A DNA stretch of 64,000 bases from Caenimonas soli (GTDB lineage Bacteria; Pseudomonadota; Gammaproteobacteria; Burkholderiales; Burkholderiaceae_C): positions 1 to 64,000 of the forward strand of contig NZ_JABJVV010000017.1 in the NCBI RefSeq assembly GCF_013155545.1. The letters run 5' to 3'. The notes below the pieces were generated by a model. That model was not told the DNA's origin. It ran no database searches and saw only the letters and a list, made by a program, of their open reading frames with translations. Made by a program: the position numbers and the translations under genes. Shown here in pieces: positions 7,999 through 16,077 of this stretch; within the stretch, counting starts at the first letter, position 1, and each line of letters opens with the position of its first letter.

Positions 7999-8900
7999 TG
8001 TATACGATTTCCGTTCGCGCAGCAGCTCCCACCAATATTTCGGGAATCCTTTGTTCCACGGTTACTCCGTTTCGCGTTGACCGCCGGATCGATGCGGAGG
8101 CCTTTCGTGCGCATCTGCGCATGCTGCTGGCCGCGGGTTGTGGTGGCCTGGTGGTAAACGCGGTGACCGGCGAGGGCAGCGCGATGACACTTGCAGAGCG
8201 TGCGGAATGCATCGCGATCGCGGTTGAAGTGGCAGCCGGCGCGGTGCCAGTGATTGCCTCCGTTGGTTTGGGCTCCAGGGAGGAGTCGCTCATGGAAGCA
8301 CGCGACGCCGAGGAGCTTGGCGCAACGGACCTCCTTCTCGTGCTCGATGCCGAAGGCGACCTGCGGTCGAGGATCGGCTTCGTCGCCGCGATTCGGAAGC
8401 GCACCGCTCTTTCCATCATCATCTACAACAAGCAGGCTTCGACTTCGCTCGGCGTCGATGACATCGAAGCGCTCTGTGCTGAAGTGCCCGGCATAACGGG
8501 CATTGCTGAGGGCAACCAGGCGCAGGTGCCGGCATTGGTCAGCCGTGTGAGGGAGCGCATTGGCGTGTACTGTACGCGCGACAGCTACATCCTCGAGTCC
8601 GTAACCTCAGGCGCGGCAGGCGCCGTCAGCTTCACCGCCAACGTTGCGCCGTACGCTGCGGTTCGCCTGTGGCGCATGGCGCAGGCGTGCGATGTTAGTG
8701 GCGCGCGAATACTGCAGGAGCAGACGACGATGCTGGTGTCCGCCCTGCTGGAGAGAGGGCTGGCCACATCAATCAAGAGTCTCATGCGGGCCCTTAACGT
8801 GCGCGGCGGCCACGTTCGGGAGCCGCTGGTCGACTTGACTCCGGGCGAAACGACACAACTTTTTTCGCGCTTCTCGCAACTCACTACGCTATTCCCATGA
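7998..8900 (+). CDS. DapA-family paralogue lacking the Schiff-base lysine
   Basis: 300 residues, clearly homologous to the product at 5825: VVNAVTGEG, SIIIYNKQ and EGNQAQV align with the same strands. The catalytic lysine is replaced: where the first paralogue has GLKEGN, this one has GIAEGN (Ala170, codon GCT). Tyr143 and Thr57 are kept. Without the lysine a normal imine-forming aldolase reaction is not expected. The protein may be a regulatory or structural partner of the first DapA-like enzyme, or may use different chemistry. It is sandwiched in the operon with 1-4 base overlaps on both sides, which argues against a decaying gene. Confidence 0.88.
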   Translation: MYTISVRAAAPTNISGILCSTVTPFRVDRRIDAEAFRAHLRMLLAAGCGGLVVNAVTGEGSAMTLAERAECIAIAVEVAAGAVPVIASVGLGSREESLMEARDAEELGATDLLLVLDAEGDLRSRIGFVAAIRKRTALSIIIYNKQASTSLGVDDIEALCAEVPGITGIAEGNQAQVPALVSRVRERIGVYCTRDSYILESVTSGAAGAVSFTANVAPYAAVRLWRMAQACDVSGARILQEQTTMLVSALLERGLATSIKSLMRALNVRGGHVREPLVDLTPGETTQLFSRFSQLTTLFP

Positions 8901-9694
8901 AGCCACAACACAAGATCTCGATCGAGAACGTTTCTGTAGCCTTTGGTGGGGACGCCGGCGGTCCCCGCGTGATAGCACTTGACGGCATCACGGCACATGC
9001 CCAGGACTGCGAGTTCGTGGCCCTGCTCGGCCCGAGCGGCTGTGGAAAATCCACATTGCTCAACCTCGTAGCGGGCTTCTTGCAGCCGACCACCGGCCGC
9101 GTGGTAGTCGACGGCGTCGACGTGCAGCAACCCGGCCCCGAACGCGCCGTCGTGTTCCAGGACGCGAACCTTTTCCCTTGGCTGAGCGTCGCGAAGAACG
9201 TAGCATTCGGCCCTCGCGTGCGCAAGGCATTTGGCGAAAAGGAACTTAGGGAGAAGGTCGAGCACTACCTAGACCTCGTCGGGCTTGGCAAGTTCGCGAA
9301 CCGCCTGCCTCTCGAGCTCTCCGGCGGCATGCGCCAACGAGTCGCGCTTGCCCGCGTCCTGATCAACGAGCCGCGGGTGATGCTCATGGACGAGCCTTTC
9401 GGTGCCCTGGATGCACAGACCAGGATGGTGATGCAGGAGCTGCTGCTGAAGATCTGGGAGCGGCAGCGGATGACTGTGCTCTTCGTCACACACGACATCG
9501 ATGAGGCGCTGCTGCTTTCAGACCGCATCTATACGATGTCCTCGCACCCGGGCCGCATGATTGACGAGCTGGTTGTTCCCTTCGAGCGTCCGCGCACCTA
9601 CGAGCTCACCATGGAGCCGGAGTTCGCGCGGCTCGGACGGCAGCTGCTCGATCACCTGCACGACGAAGCTCGCCGAGTGGCGACAATGCAGTGA
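8897..9694 (+). CDS. NitT/TauT-type ABC transporter ATP-binding protein
   Basis: 265 residues with Walker A GPSGCGKST (residues 45-53), Q-loop FQDANLFPW, signature LSGGMRQR, Walker B VMLMDEP and the H-loop FVTHDIDEA. FPW after the Q-loop and the DEA after the switch His are typical of SsuB/TauB-type ATPases. It starts at an ATG overlapping the previous stop (ATGA). It should energise the permease encoded at 4921. Confidence 0.95.
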   Translation: MKPQHKISIENVSVAFGGDAGGPRVIALDGITAHAQDCEFVALLGPSGCGKSTLLNLVAGFLQPTTGRVVVDGVDVQQPGPERAVVFQDANLFPWLSVAKNVAFGPRVRKAFGEKELREKVEHYLDLVGLGKFANRLPLELSGGMRQRVALARVLINEPRVMLMDEPFGALDAQTRMVMQELLLKIWERQRMTVLFVTHDIDEALLLSDRIYTMSSHPGRMIDELVVPFERPRTYELTMEPEFARLGRQLLDHLHDEARRVATMQ

Positions 9695-9712
9695 CACGGC
9701 TTTCAAGAACCA

Positions 9713-11059
9713 ATGGAAAAGGCAGTGGCCCCATACGCCCCGCTTCGTGACCCCGGCGAAATGCCGAGCACGGTATTCACAGCCGGAGCGGGAGAGCCCC
9801 TCAATGGCACGCGGCTCACCGGAGAGGTCAAGGCGGATATCGTGGTCGTGGGCGGGGGGATCGCCGGTGTATCGGCTGCCTTGCATGCAGCGGAGAGCGG
9901 CTCCAGGGTTGTTGTCTTGGAGGCGAACTCAATCGGCTGGGGCGCCTCTGGTCGCAATGCGGGCCATCTGGCACCCGCGTCCAAGATGTCATGGGAAGAG
10001 GCCGAGCGTCTCTATGGCCCAGTCGTTGGTGAACGGTTCAACCAGGCGGCGGAGAGCGGGCCGGAGCTCGTTTTCCGCTTGGCGGAGAAATACGGAATCG
10101 ACGCAGAGGCGCAGCGCACAGGGATGCTGATCGCAGCGCATTCAGAAGCCGCTGCGCGCGCTCTCGAAACACGGGCGAATGAGCTTCAGCGTCTCGGTAA
10201 GCCGGTGCAGTTTCTCGACCGAAAGGCGGCAAGCCAGGTGGTTGGCAGCGAGTTCTATCTGGGCGCGTTTCACGACAGCCGTGGCGGCAGCATCAACCCG
10301 CTGGCGTATGTGAGGGGCCTTGCGCGCGCCGCGGTGGCCGCGGGCGCTGAAGTCCATGAGAACTCTCGCGCCGTGTCCATCGCCAAGCGCGGGCTAAATT
10401 GGGAGGTTCGCACCTCGTCCGGCTGCGTCGTTGGCGCGCACGTTCTCATTTGCACCAATGCTTATACGGACGAACTCTGGCCAGGGTTGAAACAATCGAT
10501 CATTCCCGCGCGCTCATACCACGTCGGAACGCAGCCCCTGCCGAAGGATCTGCAAACGCAGATCCTTCCCCGTCGAGAGGTAATGACGGATTCGAGGCGC
10601 CTTTTGCTTGGCATTCGCGTGTGCCGTAACGGGCAACTGCATTTCAACGGATATGGGCCCGCGCTGGGCCCGGATACTGGACTGGATGTCGCAAGCACGC
10701 TGCGGCGTGTGGAAGAAATCTTTCCGCAGCTGAAGCCCCTCCAGATCCAGTACCAGTGGCACGGCTGGATGGCAATGTCGCGCGTGGGCACGTGGGAAGT
10801 CCATGAATTGGCGCCCGGTGTGACGGCTGCCTTGGGTTGCAACGGACGCGGCGTCGCCATGGCCACGTTCATCGGCCGTGACATCGCGGACTTCGCGCTG
10901 GGAAAGCCACGCAATGAGCTGGTTGTTCCGCTCACGGCGCTCAAACGCATTCCGCTTCATTTCATGCACGCATTGCCGGTGCGGGCGCTGGTATCTTGGC
11001 GGCAATGGAAGGACAGGCTGGAGATGCAGCGGCTACGCGGCGTGCCGGCCAGAGACTAG
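9713..11059 (+). CDS. FAD-dependent oxidoreductase (OrdL/PuuB/pipecolate-oxidase-like)
   Basis: 448 residues. The DAO-fold FAD motif is VVVGGGIAGVSAALHAAESG, with the following WGASGRNAGH loop characteristic of gamma-glutamylputrescine oxidase, pipecolate oxidase and related secondary-amine oxidases. The C-terminal half carries WHGWMAMSRVGTWEVHELAPG and CNGRGVAMATF. It is the last gene of the operon, 18 bases after the ATPase stop, and its end overlaps the convergent LysR stop by four bases. It is a second cousin of the FAD enzyme at 14785. Substrate is likely a secondary or cyclic amine, by inference from context. MPSTVF, 16 residues in, is a possible later start. Confidence 0.87.
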   Translation: MEKAVAPYAPLRDPGEMPSTVFTAGAGEPLNGTRLTGEVKADIVVVGGGIAGVSAALHAAESGSRVVVLEANSIGWGASGRNAGHLAPASKMSWEEAERLYGPVVGERFNQAAESGPELVFRLAEKYGIDAEAQRTGMLIAAHSEAAARALETRANELQRLGKPVQFLDRKAASQVVGSEFYLGAFHDSRGGSINPLAYVRGLARAAVAAGAEVHENSRAVSIAKRGLNWEVRTSSGCVVGAHVLICTNAYTDELWPGLKQSIIPARSYHVGTQPLPKDLQTQILPRREVMTDSRRLLLGIRVCRNGQLHFNGYGPALGPDTGLDVASTLRRVEEIFPQLKPLQIQYQWHGWMAMSRVGTWEVHELAPGVTAALGCNGRGVAMATFIGRDIADFALGKPRNELVVPLTALKRIPLHFMHALPVRALVSWRQWKDRLEMQRLRGVPARD

Positions 11060-11979
11060 GTAGCGCCCCGCCTGTTTCGGATTGACAAGGTGGCGAGCGT
11101 CCCTTGGAGCTCGACGATGAACGCCTCGGCCGCCTTCGATAGCGGCCGGCGGCTGGGAGCGATCAGACCAATCGCCACCGGGATGCGTGGCTCGAGCCGC
11201 CGAATCGCAAGCGGTCCTTCCGTGTCCGCGTCCCAGACGGAAAACTCGTCGACGATGGCCGCACGCCCGGTGCGCTCCACAAGCTTTCGAACGACGAGGC
11301 TGTGGTTGGCGGAGATGGTCTTGCGAAGCCGGGCACCTGCATCGGCAAACGTGCTGGCCACTACCGATCCGAAGGCGATGTTGCCCGGGTAGGTGATCAC
11401 CTCGTAGCGCGCGAGCTCCGAAACCTTGATCGAGGCTTGCTGGGCGAGGGGATGTGTGCGCGGCAGCAGGCAGACCATTTCACCGGCGCCGAGGGTCTGC
11501 GCGTGCAGTTCCTCTTCCACTTCCGGGTGGTGCACCAACCCGAAGTCGTAGACCTCGCGGCCCACCAGCACGTGGATTTTTTCGGAGTCGACGACGTCGA
11601 TCTGGATGCCTACGTCCGGATGGGTGGCATTGAAGCTCGCGGTCACGGCGGGCAGCAATGCAACCCCGAACGTGGCCAACGTGGCGATCCGGAGTTGGCC
11701 TCGCTTCAGCTGTGCCAGATCCATGGACAGCCGCTCGATGTATTCCACGTTGTCCATCAGGCGCACGACATGGCTGTAGATGATCTCGGCCTCCGGTGTC
11801 GCATGCAGCCGGCCGCCCATGCGCTTGAACAACGGAATGCCGATAGCGTCCTCGATCTGCTTGAGCGCCTTGCTGGCATTGGGCTGCGTGGTGCCAAGCA
11901 GCTCCGCCGCTTCCGTCACGGAGCCGGTCTTCATAAAGACCATCAGGGTTTCGAGCTGGCGGATCTTGATGCGGTGCAT
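11056..11979 (-). CDS. LysR-family transcriptional regulator
   Basis: 307 residues with an N-terminal winged helix (residues 1-62, including TEAAELLGTTQPNASKALKQIEDAIG) and an effector-binding domain that follows GQLRIATLATFGVALLP. It lies 61 bases after the stop of amaB on the same strand, so it may be the last gene of the pipecolate-degradation operon. It is also convergent with the transporter/FAD operon. It therefore sits between the two catabolic blocks and could control either one. No ligand can be inferred. Confidence 0.92.
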   Translation of the reverse strand: MHRIKIRQLETLMVFMKTGSVTEAAELLGTTQPNASKALKQIEDAIGIPLFKRMGGRLHATPEAEIIYSHVVRLMDNVEYIERLSMDLAQLKRGQLRIATLATFGVALLPAVTASFNATHPDVGIQIDVVDSEKIHVLVGREVYDFGLVHHPEVEEELHAQTLGAGEMVCLLPRTHPLAQQASIKVSELARYEVITYPGNIAFGSVVASTFADAGARLRKTISANHSLVVRKLVERTGRAAIVDEFSVWDADTEGPLAIRRLEPRIPVAIGLIAPSRRPLSKAAEAFIVELQGTLATLSIRNRRGAT

Positions 11980-12040
11980 GAGCGCCTTTCAGGCGGCAGT
12001 GTACGCTCATGCCAGCGAGTGTTTCGTCCGCTCTCGCGGT

Positions 12041-13546
12041 TCAGACGTCGAACCGCACGCCTTGCGCGAGCGGCAACTCGCGCGAGTAATTGATGGTGTT
12101 CGTCGCACGGCGCATGTAGTTCCTCCACGAGTCGGAGCCCGACTCGCGCCCTCCGCCGGTTTCCTTCTCGCCCCCGAACGCTCCGCCAATCTCGGCTCCC
12201 GAGGTGCCGATGTTGACGTTGGCGATGCCGCAGTCCGACCCGCGCGCGGACAGGAAGACCTCGGTCTCGCGCATGTCATTGCTGAAGATCGAGGAGGACA
12301 GGCCTTGCGGAACGTCGTTCTGCAGGCGAAGCGCATCCTCGAACTCGCGGTACCCCATGACATACAGGATTGGAGCGAAAGTCTCGCGCCGGACGGTGTC
12401 CGTCTGCCCGGGCATTTCGACGATGGCCGGTCGGACATAGTAGGCGGTCGGGTGCTGATCCTGCAGCAGGCGCTCACCGCCGGTGACTTGGCCGCCCTCG
12501 TCGCGGGCCGCGCGTAGCGCGCTTTGCATCCCCTCGAAACTGGCGGCATCGACCAGCGGGCCTACCAGCGTGCCAGTCTCAAGCGGGTTGCCGACGGGCA
12601 AGCCGGCATACGCCTTCTTCAATCGGTTCACGAGCGCTTCCTTCACGCTCTCATGCACGATCAGCCTGCGCGTCGACGTGCAGCGTTGCCCACACGTGCC
12701 GGCAGCGGCAAAGACGATGCCGCGCACCGCCAGGTCGAGGTCCGCGGTCGGGGCCACGATCACGGCGTTATTGCCGCCCAGTTCCAGCAGCGAACGGCCG
12801 AAGCGGCGCGCCACACGCGGGCCCAGCTCACGGCCCATGCGCGTACTGCCCGTGGCGGAAACGAGCGCCACCCGCTCGTCGTCTACAAGGGTCTCTCCCA
12901 CCTCACGTCCGCCGACGATCACTTGCGACAGGTGCTGCGGGGCGGAGCCGAAACGCTTCGCCGCCTTCTCGAAGATGGCTTGGCATGCGAGCGCCGTGAG
13001 AGGCGTCTTCTCGGACGGCTTCCACACGACGGCGTTGCCGCAGACGATGGCCAGCGCCGAATTCCATGCCCACACGGCGGCGGGAAAGTTGAACGCGCTG
13101 ATCACGCCAACTACGCCGAGCGGATGCCACGTCTCCATCATCCTGTGTCCCGGCCGCTCGGATGCGATCGTCAGGCCGTACAGCTGGCGCGAAAGCCCGA
13201 CGGCGAAGTCGCAGATGTCGATCATCTCCTGCACTTCTCCGAGGCCCTCCGAAAGAATCTTGCCGGTCTCGATCGAGACCAGTTTTCCGAGAGCTTCTTT
13301 TTCGGCCCTCAGTTCTTCTCCCAGAAGGCGAACCAGTTCGCCCCGCTGCGGCGCAGGCACGTCGCGCCACGCGACAAACGCGGCCTGAGCCCGGGCGATG
13401 GCCTCGGCGACCTGCCCCGCAGAATGCGTGCGGACCCGCGCGATCTCCGCGCCGTCGATGGGTGAGACAACTGGCAATTCGCCCCCGCGTGCGGCAGCGG
13501 CCACGCCAAAGTGATCGAGAAGGGAGGAGGTGATGGAGGTAGTCAT
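12041..13546 (-). CDS. amaB: L-piperidine-6-carboxylate (2-aminoadipate semialdehyde) dehydrogenase, ALDH7 family
   Basis: 501 residues. An NAD-dependent aldehyde dehydrogenase with catalytic Glu255 in LELGGNN and Cys289 in GQRCT. The C-terminal FGGEKETGGGRESGSDSWR, followed by RATNTINYS, is a hallmark of the ALDH7A1/AmaB group, where these residues bind the aminoadipate end of the substrate. The enzyme oxidises 2-aminoadipate semialdehyde (in equilibrium with piperideine-6-carboxylate) to 2-aminoadipate. The chosen ATG at 13546 overlaps the aminotransferase stop as ATGA. The longer open frame upstream of it has no ALDH sequence. It is the third enzymatic step of the operon's pathway or the second after pipecolate oxidation. 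Confidence 0.93.
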   Translation of the reverse strand: MTTSITSSLLDHFGVAAAARGGELPVVSPIDGAEIARVRTHSAGQVAEAIARAQAAFVAWRDVPAPQRGELVRLLGEELRAEKEALGKLVSIETGKILSEGLGEVQEMIDICDFAVGLSRQLYGLTIASERPGHRMMETWHPLGVVGVISAFNFPAAVWAWNSALAIVCGNAVVWKPSEKTPLTALACQAIFEKAAKRFGSAPQHLSQVIVGGREVGETLVDDERVALVSATGSTRMGRELGPRVARRFGRSLLELGGNNAVIVAPTADLDLAVRGIVFAAAGTCGQRCTSTRRLIVHESVKEALVNRLKKAYAGLPVGNPLETGTLVGPLVDAASFEGMQSALRAARDEGGQVTGGERLLQDQHPTAYYVRPAIVEMPGQTDTVRRETFAPILYVMGYREFEDALRLQNDVPQGLSSSIFSNDMRETEVFLSARGSDCGIANVNIGTSGAEIGGAFGGEKETGGGRESGSDSWRNYMRRATNTINYSRELPLAQGVRFDV

Positions 13547-14769
13547 GACAGGGCAGGAATGTTGGAGGTTGAAGAATCGAAAGCGCGCGACAGTCGTGCG
13601 ACGCCTTCGCGGATCTGGCTGACATCGGGCGCGGCGAATGAAAGGCGCATGGAAACGCCCTTGGCAACGCGGGAGTAGAAGGCCGCCCCAGGTACAAAGA
13701 GGACGCCCTCTTCGACGGCAGTAGTGAACAGGCGCTGGGGATCGACCGGAGCCGTGCACTCCATCCAGAGGAACATGCCTCCCTGAGCGCGCTCGAAACG
13801 GACGCGGGCACCCAGCGTTGCATCGAGCGTATCAGCCATGGCTTCGGCGCGTGCCTTGTATTCGTCCCGTGCTTTGGTGACCGTCCCGGGGTAACGGCCG
13901 GATTGCAGGTATTCGCAGGCAATGAGCTGGGCGATCGGTGAAGTGCAGAGGTCGACCGTCTGCTTGGCGACCACGCAGCGCCTCACTATTTCTGCCGAGG
14001 CCACCATCCAGCCGATGCGAAGCGCAGGCGCGACGGTCTTCGACAAGCTGGACAGGTAGACCACCGGGTTCTCTGCGCCCGGTTCATTTTGAGCAAGGGC
14101 GTAGAGCGGCTGCGGGGTCGCGCCCGTGAACGTCAATTCGCCATACGGGTCGTCCTCGACGATCAGGAATCCGTGGCGGCGGGCGACCTCGATCAGCGCC
14201 ACCCGGCGTGCGTGCGGCAGCAGCGTCCCGCGGGGATTCGAGAACGTCGGGACCGTATAGAGGAGCTTCGGCTTCGCGCCGGGCGGCAATCCCTTCAGCG
14301 TGTCCTCGATCAGTTCGGTCCGCAGGCCTTCTGCATCCATCGGCACCTCGTGGATCACCGCGCCCGCGAGGCGAAGCGCCTGGATCGCGGCTGGATAGGC
14401 CGGCGCTTCCAGGAGCACCACGTCGCCCGGCTGCACAAGAGTGCGCACCAGGAGATCGAAGGCTTGTTGCGAGCCGGTTGTCACCAGCAGTTCGTCCGCA
14501 GAGCAGGCGACGCCGCGGTCGCGCGACAACCGGAGCAGCGCCTGCCTCAGCGGCGCGCTTCCTTCGGTGGGACCGTACTGGAGGGCTTTCGCGGGTTCCG
14601 CGAACACGCGTTCCGCGGCCTGGCTCAGACCTTCCGCGTCGAATAGTGCCGGCGAGGGATAGCCACCCGCGAATGAAATCATTCCGGGCTTGCTCAGGTA
14701 GGGAAACAGTTCGCGGATCGGCGAACCTGCCGGATTGGCGTAGGGTGGTATGAAAAGATCGTTGATCAC
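13543..14769 (-). CDS. PLP-dependent class I/II aminotransferase (2-aminoadipate aminotransferase-like)
   Basis: 408 residues, fold-type I. The PLP lysine is Lys244 in SSLSKTVAPALRIGW, and the co-factor pocket includes ITTGSQQ-type residues (TTGSQQAFD) and EDDPYGEL. It resembles the LysN/AmaD/ARO8-like group that converts 2-aminoadipate to 2-oxoadipate. This role is inferred mainly from its place between pipecolate-oxidase-like and amaB genes and hglS. It starts at GTG 14769, 15 bases after the FAD gene's stop, and ends with an ATGA overlap onto amaB. Confidence 0.88.
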   Translation of the reverse strand: MINDLFIPPYANPAGSPIRELFPYLSKPGMISFAGGYPSPALFDAEGLSQAAERVFAEPAKALQYGPTEGSAPLRQALLRLSRDRGVACSADELLVTTGSQQAFDLLVRTLVQPGDVVLLEAPAYPAAIQALRLAGAVIHEVPMDAEGLRTELIEDTLKGLPPGAKPKLLYTVPTFSNPRGTLLPHARRVALIEVARRHGFLIVEDDPYGELTFTGATPQPLYALAQNEPGAENPVVYLSSLSKTVAPALRIGWMVASAEIVRRCVVAKQTVDLCTSPIAQLIACEYLQSGRYPGTVTKARDEYKARAEAMADTLDATLGARVRFERAQGGMFLWMECTAPVDPQRLFTTAVEEGVLFVPGAAFYSRVAKGVSMRLSFAAPDVSQIREGVARLSRAFDSSTSNIPALS

Positions 14770-14784
14770 TGCTGTACCTGCTTC

Positions 14785-16077
14785 TCAGATTCGGGCGTCG
14801 ACCAAGTGGAACGCTTGGGCACCCGCTTCGTAGCCAAGCGCCTTCGCGTTGCGCCACGGCGCTGTGACCACTGGCGTCACCGGCAACGGCAAGTCATCCC
14901 GGCGGACCTCGCCCAGCACGAACTTCGCCAATTCCCTGCCCAGGACTGTTCCCGGTGCGATACCTCGTCCATTGAACCCGCTGAACGAGACCACGTTGCG
15001 GTCGAGTTCATGGAATCGGGGGATGGCGTTGCTGGTCATGCCGATCGTTCCATACCACTCATGTTCGAACGGCACCTCCTTCAACTGCGGAAAGATCCGG
15101 GCGAGCGCGCGACGGGCCCAGTCGCGGTGGATGCTTCGCCCCACGCCTCGTAATGCGCCGACGCTTCCGAAGACGAGTCGTCCCGCGGCGTCAAGCCGGA
15201 AAGAGGAAAGAACTTGGCGGGTGTCCCAGGCGCCTTGGCGATCGGGCAGGATTCTTTGCGCGTTTTCCCGCGGCAACGGTGCCGTGGCGAAGTTGAAGTA
15301 CGGTAGCTGGACCTGCTCTGCCTGGATGCCGGGCCACAGCCCGTTGCTCGCGGTGTAAGCGTCGGTCGCCACGATGACCCATTTCGCGGATACCGTGCCG
15401 CCGCTGCTCGTCGCCAGTTGCCACTCGGAGCCGACGCGCTCGGCCGCCGTCACCCGCGTCTGCGCGTGGACGCGCGCGCCGGCACGCAGTGCGGCAGCAG
15501 CCAGGCCGCGAACATAAGCAAGCGGCTGGACCGTGCCGGCGCGGCGATCAAGCAATGAAGCCGCATAAGTCCGTGTACCGGTGAGTTCCTGGGTTCGTTG
15601 CGCGTCCAGCAGTTCTACCGGGGCGCCCCGTTCCAGCCATTGGCGCGCGCGCTCCGCAACATCGGCAATGCCCCGTTTGCCCACCGCGCAATGCAGCGTG
15701 CCGTTGTGGACGGCCTCGCACTCGATGCCATGGCGGGCAACCAGATCAAAGACCGCGGAAGGCCCGTTGCCCAACAGGTCCAGCAGGCGTTGGCCGTGTG
15801 TCTTGCCGAGTTCGGCAACAAGCACGGACGGCATGACCCACATCCCGGCATTGACGAGTCCCACGTTCCTGCCGGAGGCGCCAAAGCCGATGTCGAACGC
15901 TTCCAGCACCGCGGCGCTCGCCCCGCGCTCGGCCAGGTGAAGTGCGGCGGATGATCCGGTGAAGCCGCCGCCGATGATTGCCACATCTACGGCGATCCGC
16001 TCCGTCAGCGGGTGCGTCCGAGGCGCTGGCGGTGCCGACGCCTCCCAGAGGCCGTGCGTGCGCAGGTCGCCGTTCAT
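14785..16077 (-). CDS. FAD-dependent L-pipecolate oxidase-like enzyme (AmaA-like)
   Basis: 430 residues of the DAO/OrdL fold. The FAD motif is IIGGGFTGSSAALHLAERG and is followed by GFGASGRNVGLVN. The C-terminus has EHEWYGTIGMTSNAIPRFHEL and FSGFNGRGIAPGTVLG. It resembles AmaA of Pseudomonas putida, which oxidises L-pipecolate to piperideine-6-carboxylate. The neighbouring amaB, aminotransferase and hglS genes make that reaction the best guess. Its ATG overlaps the hglS stop as ATGA, so translation is coupled. Other secondary amine oxidase activities remain possible. Confidence 0.85.
   Translation of the reverse strand: MNGDLRTHGLWEASAPPAPRTHPLTERIAVDVAIIGGGFTGSSAALHLAERGASAAVLEAFDIGFGASGRNVGLVNAGMWVMPSVLVAELGKTHGQRLLDLLGNGPSAVFDLVARHGIECEAVHNGTLHCAVGKRGIADVAERARQWLERGAPVELLDAQRTQELTGTRTYAASLLDRRAGTVQPLAYVRGLAAAALRAGARVHAQTRVTAAERVGSEWQLATSSGGTVSAKWVIVATDAYTASNGLWPGIQAEQVQLPYFNFATAPLPRENAQRILPDRQGAWDTRQVLSSFRLDAAGRLVFGSVGALRGVGRSIHRDWARRALARIFPQLKEVPFEHEWYGTIGMTSNAIPRFHELDRNVVSFSGFNGRGIAPGTVLGRELAKFVLGEVRRDDLPLPVTPVVTAPWRNAKALGYEAGAQAFHLVDARI

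Noticed and set aside
12524..13465. Plus-strand open frame (313 residues) opposite amaB
   Set aside because: It is antisense to a certain ALDH7 gene and has no recognisable domain.
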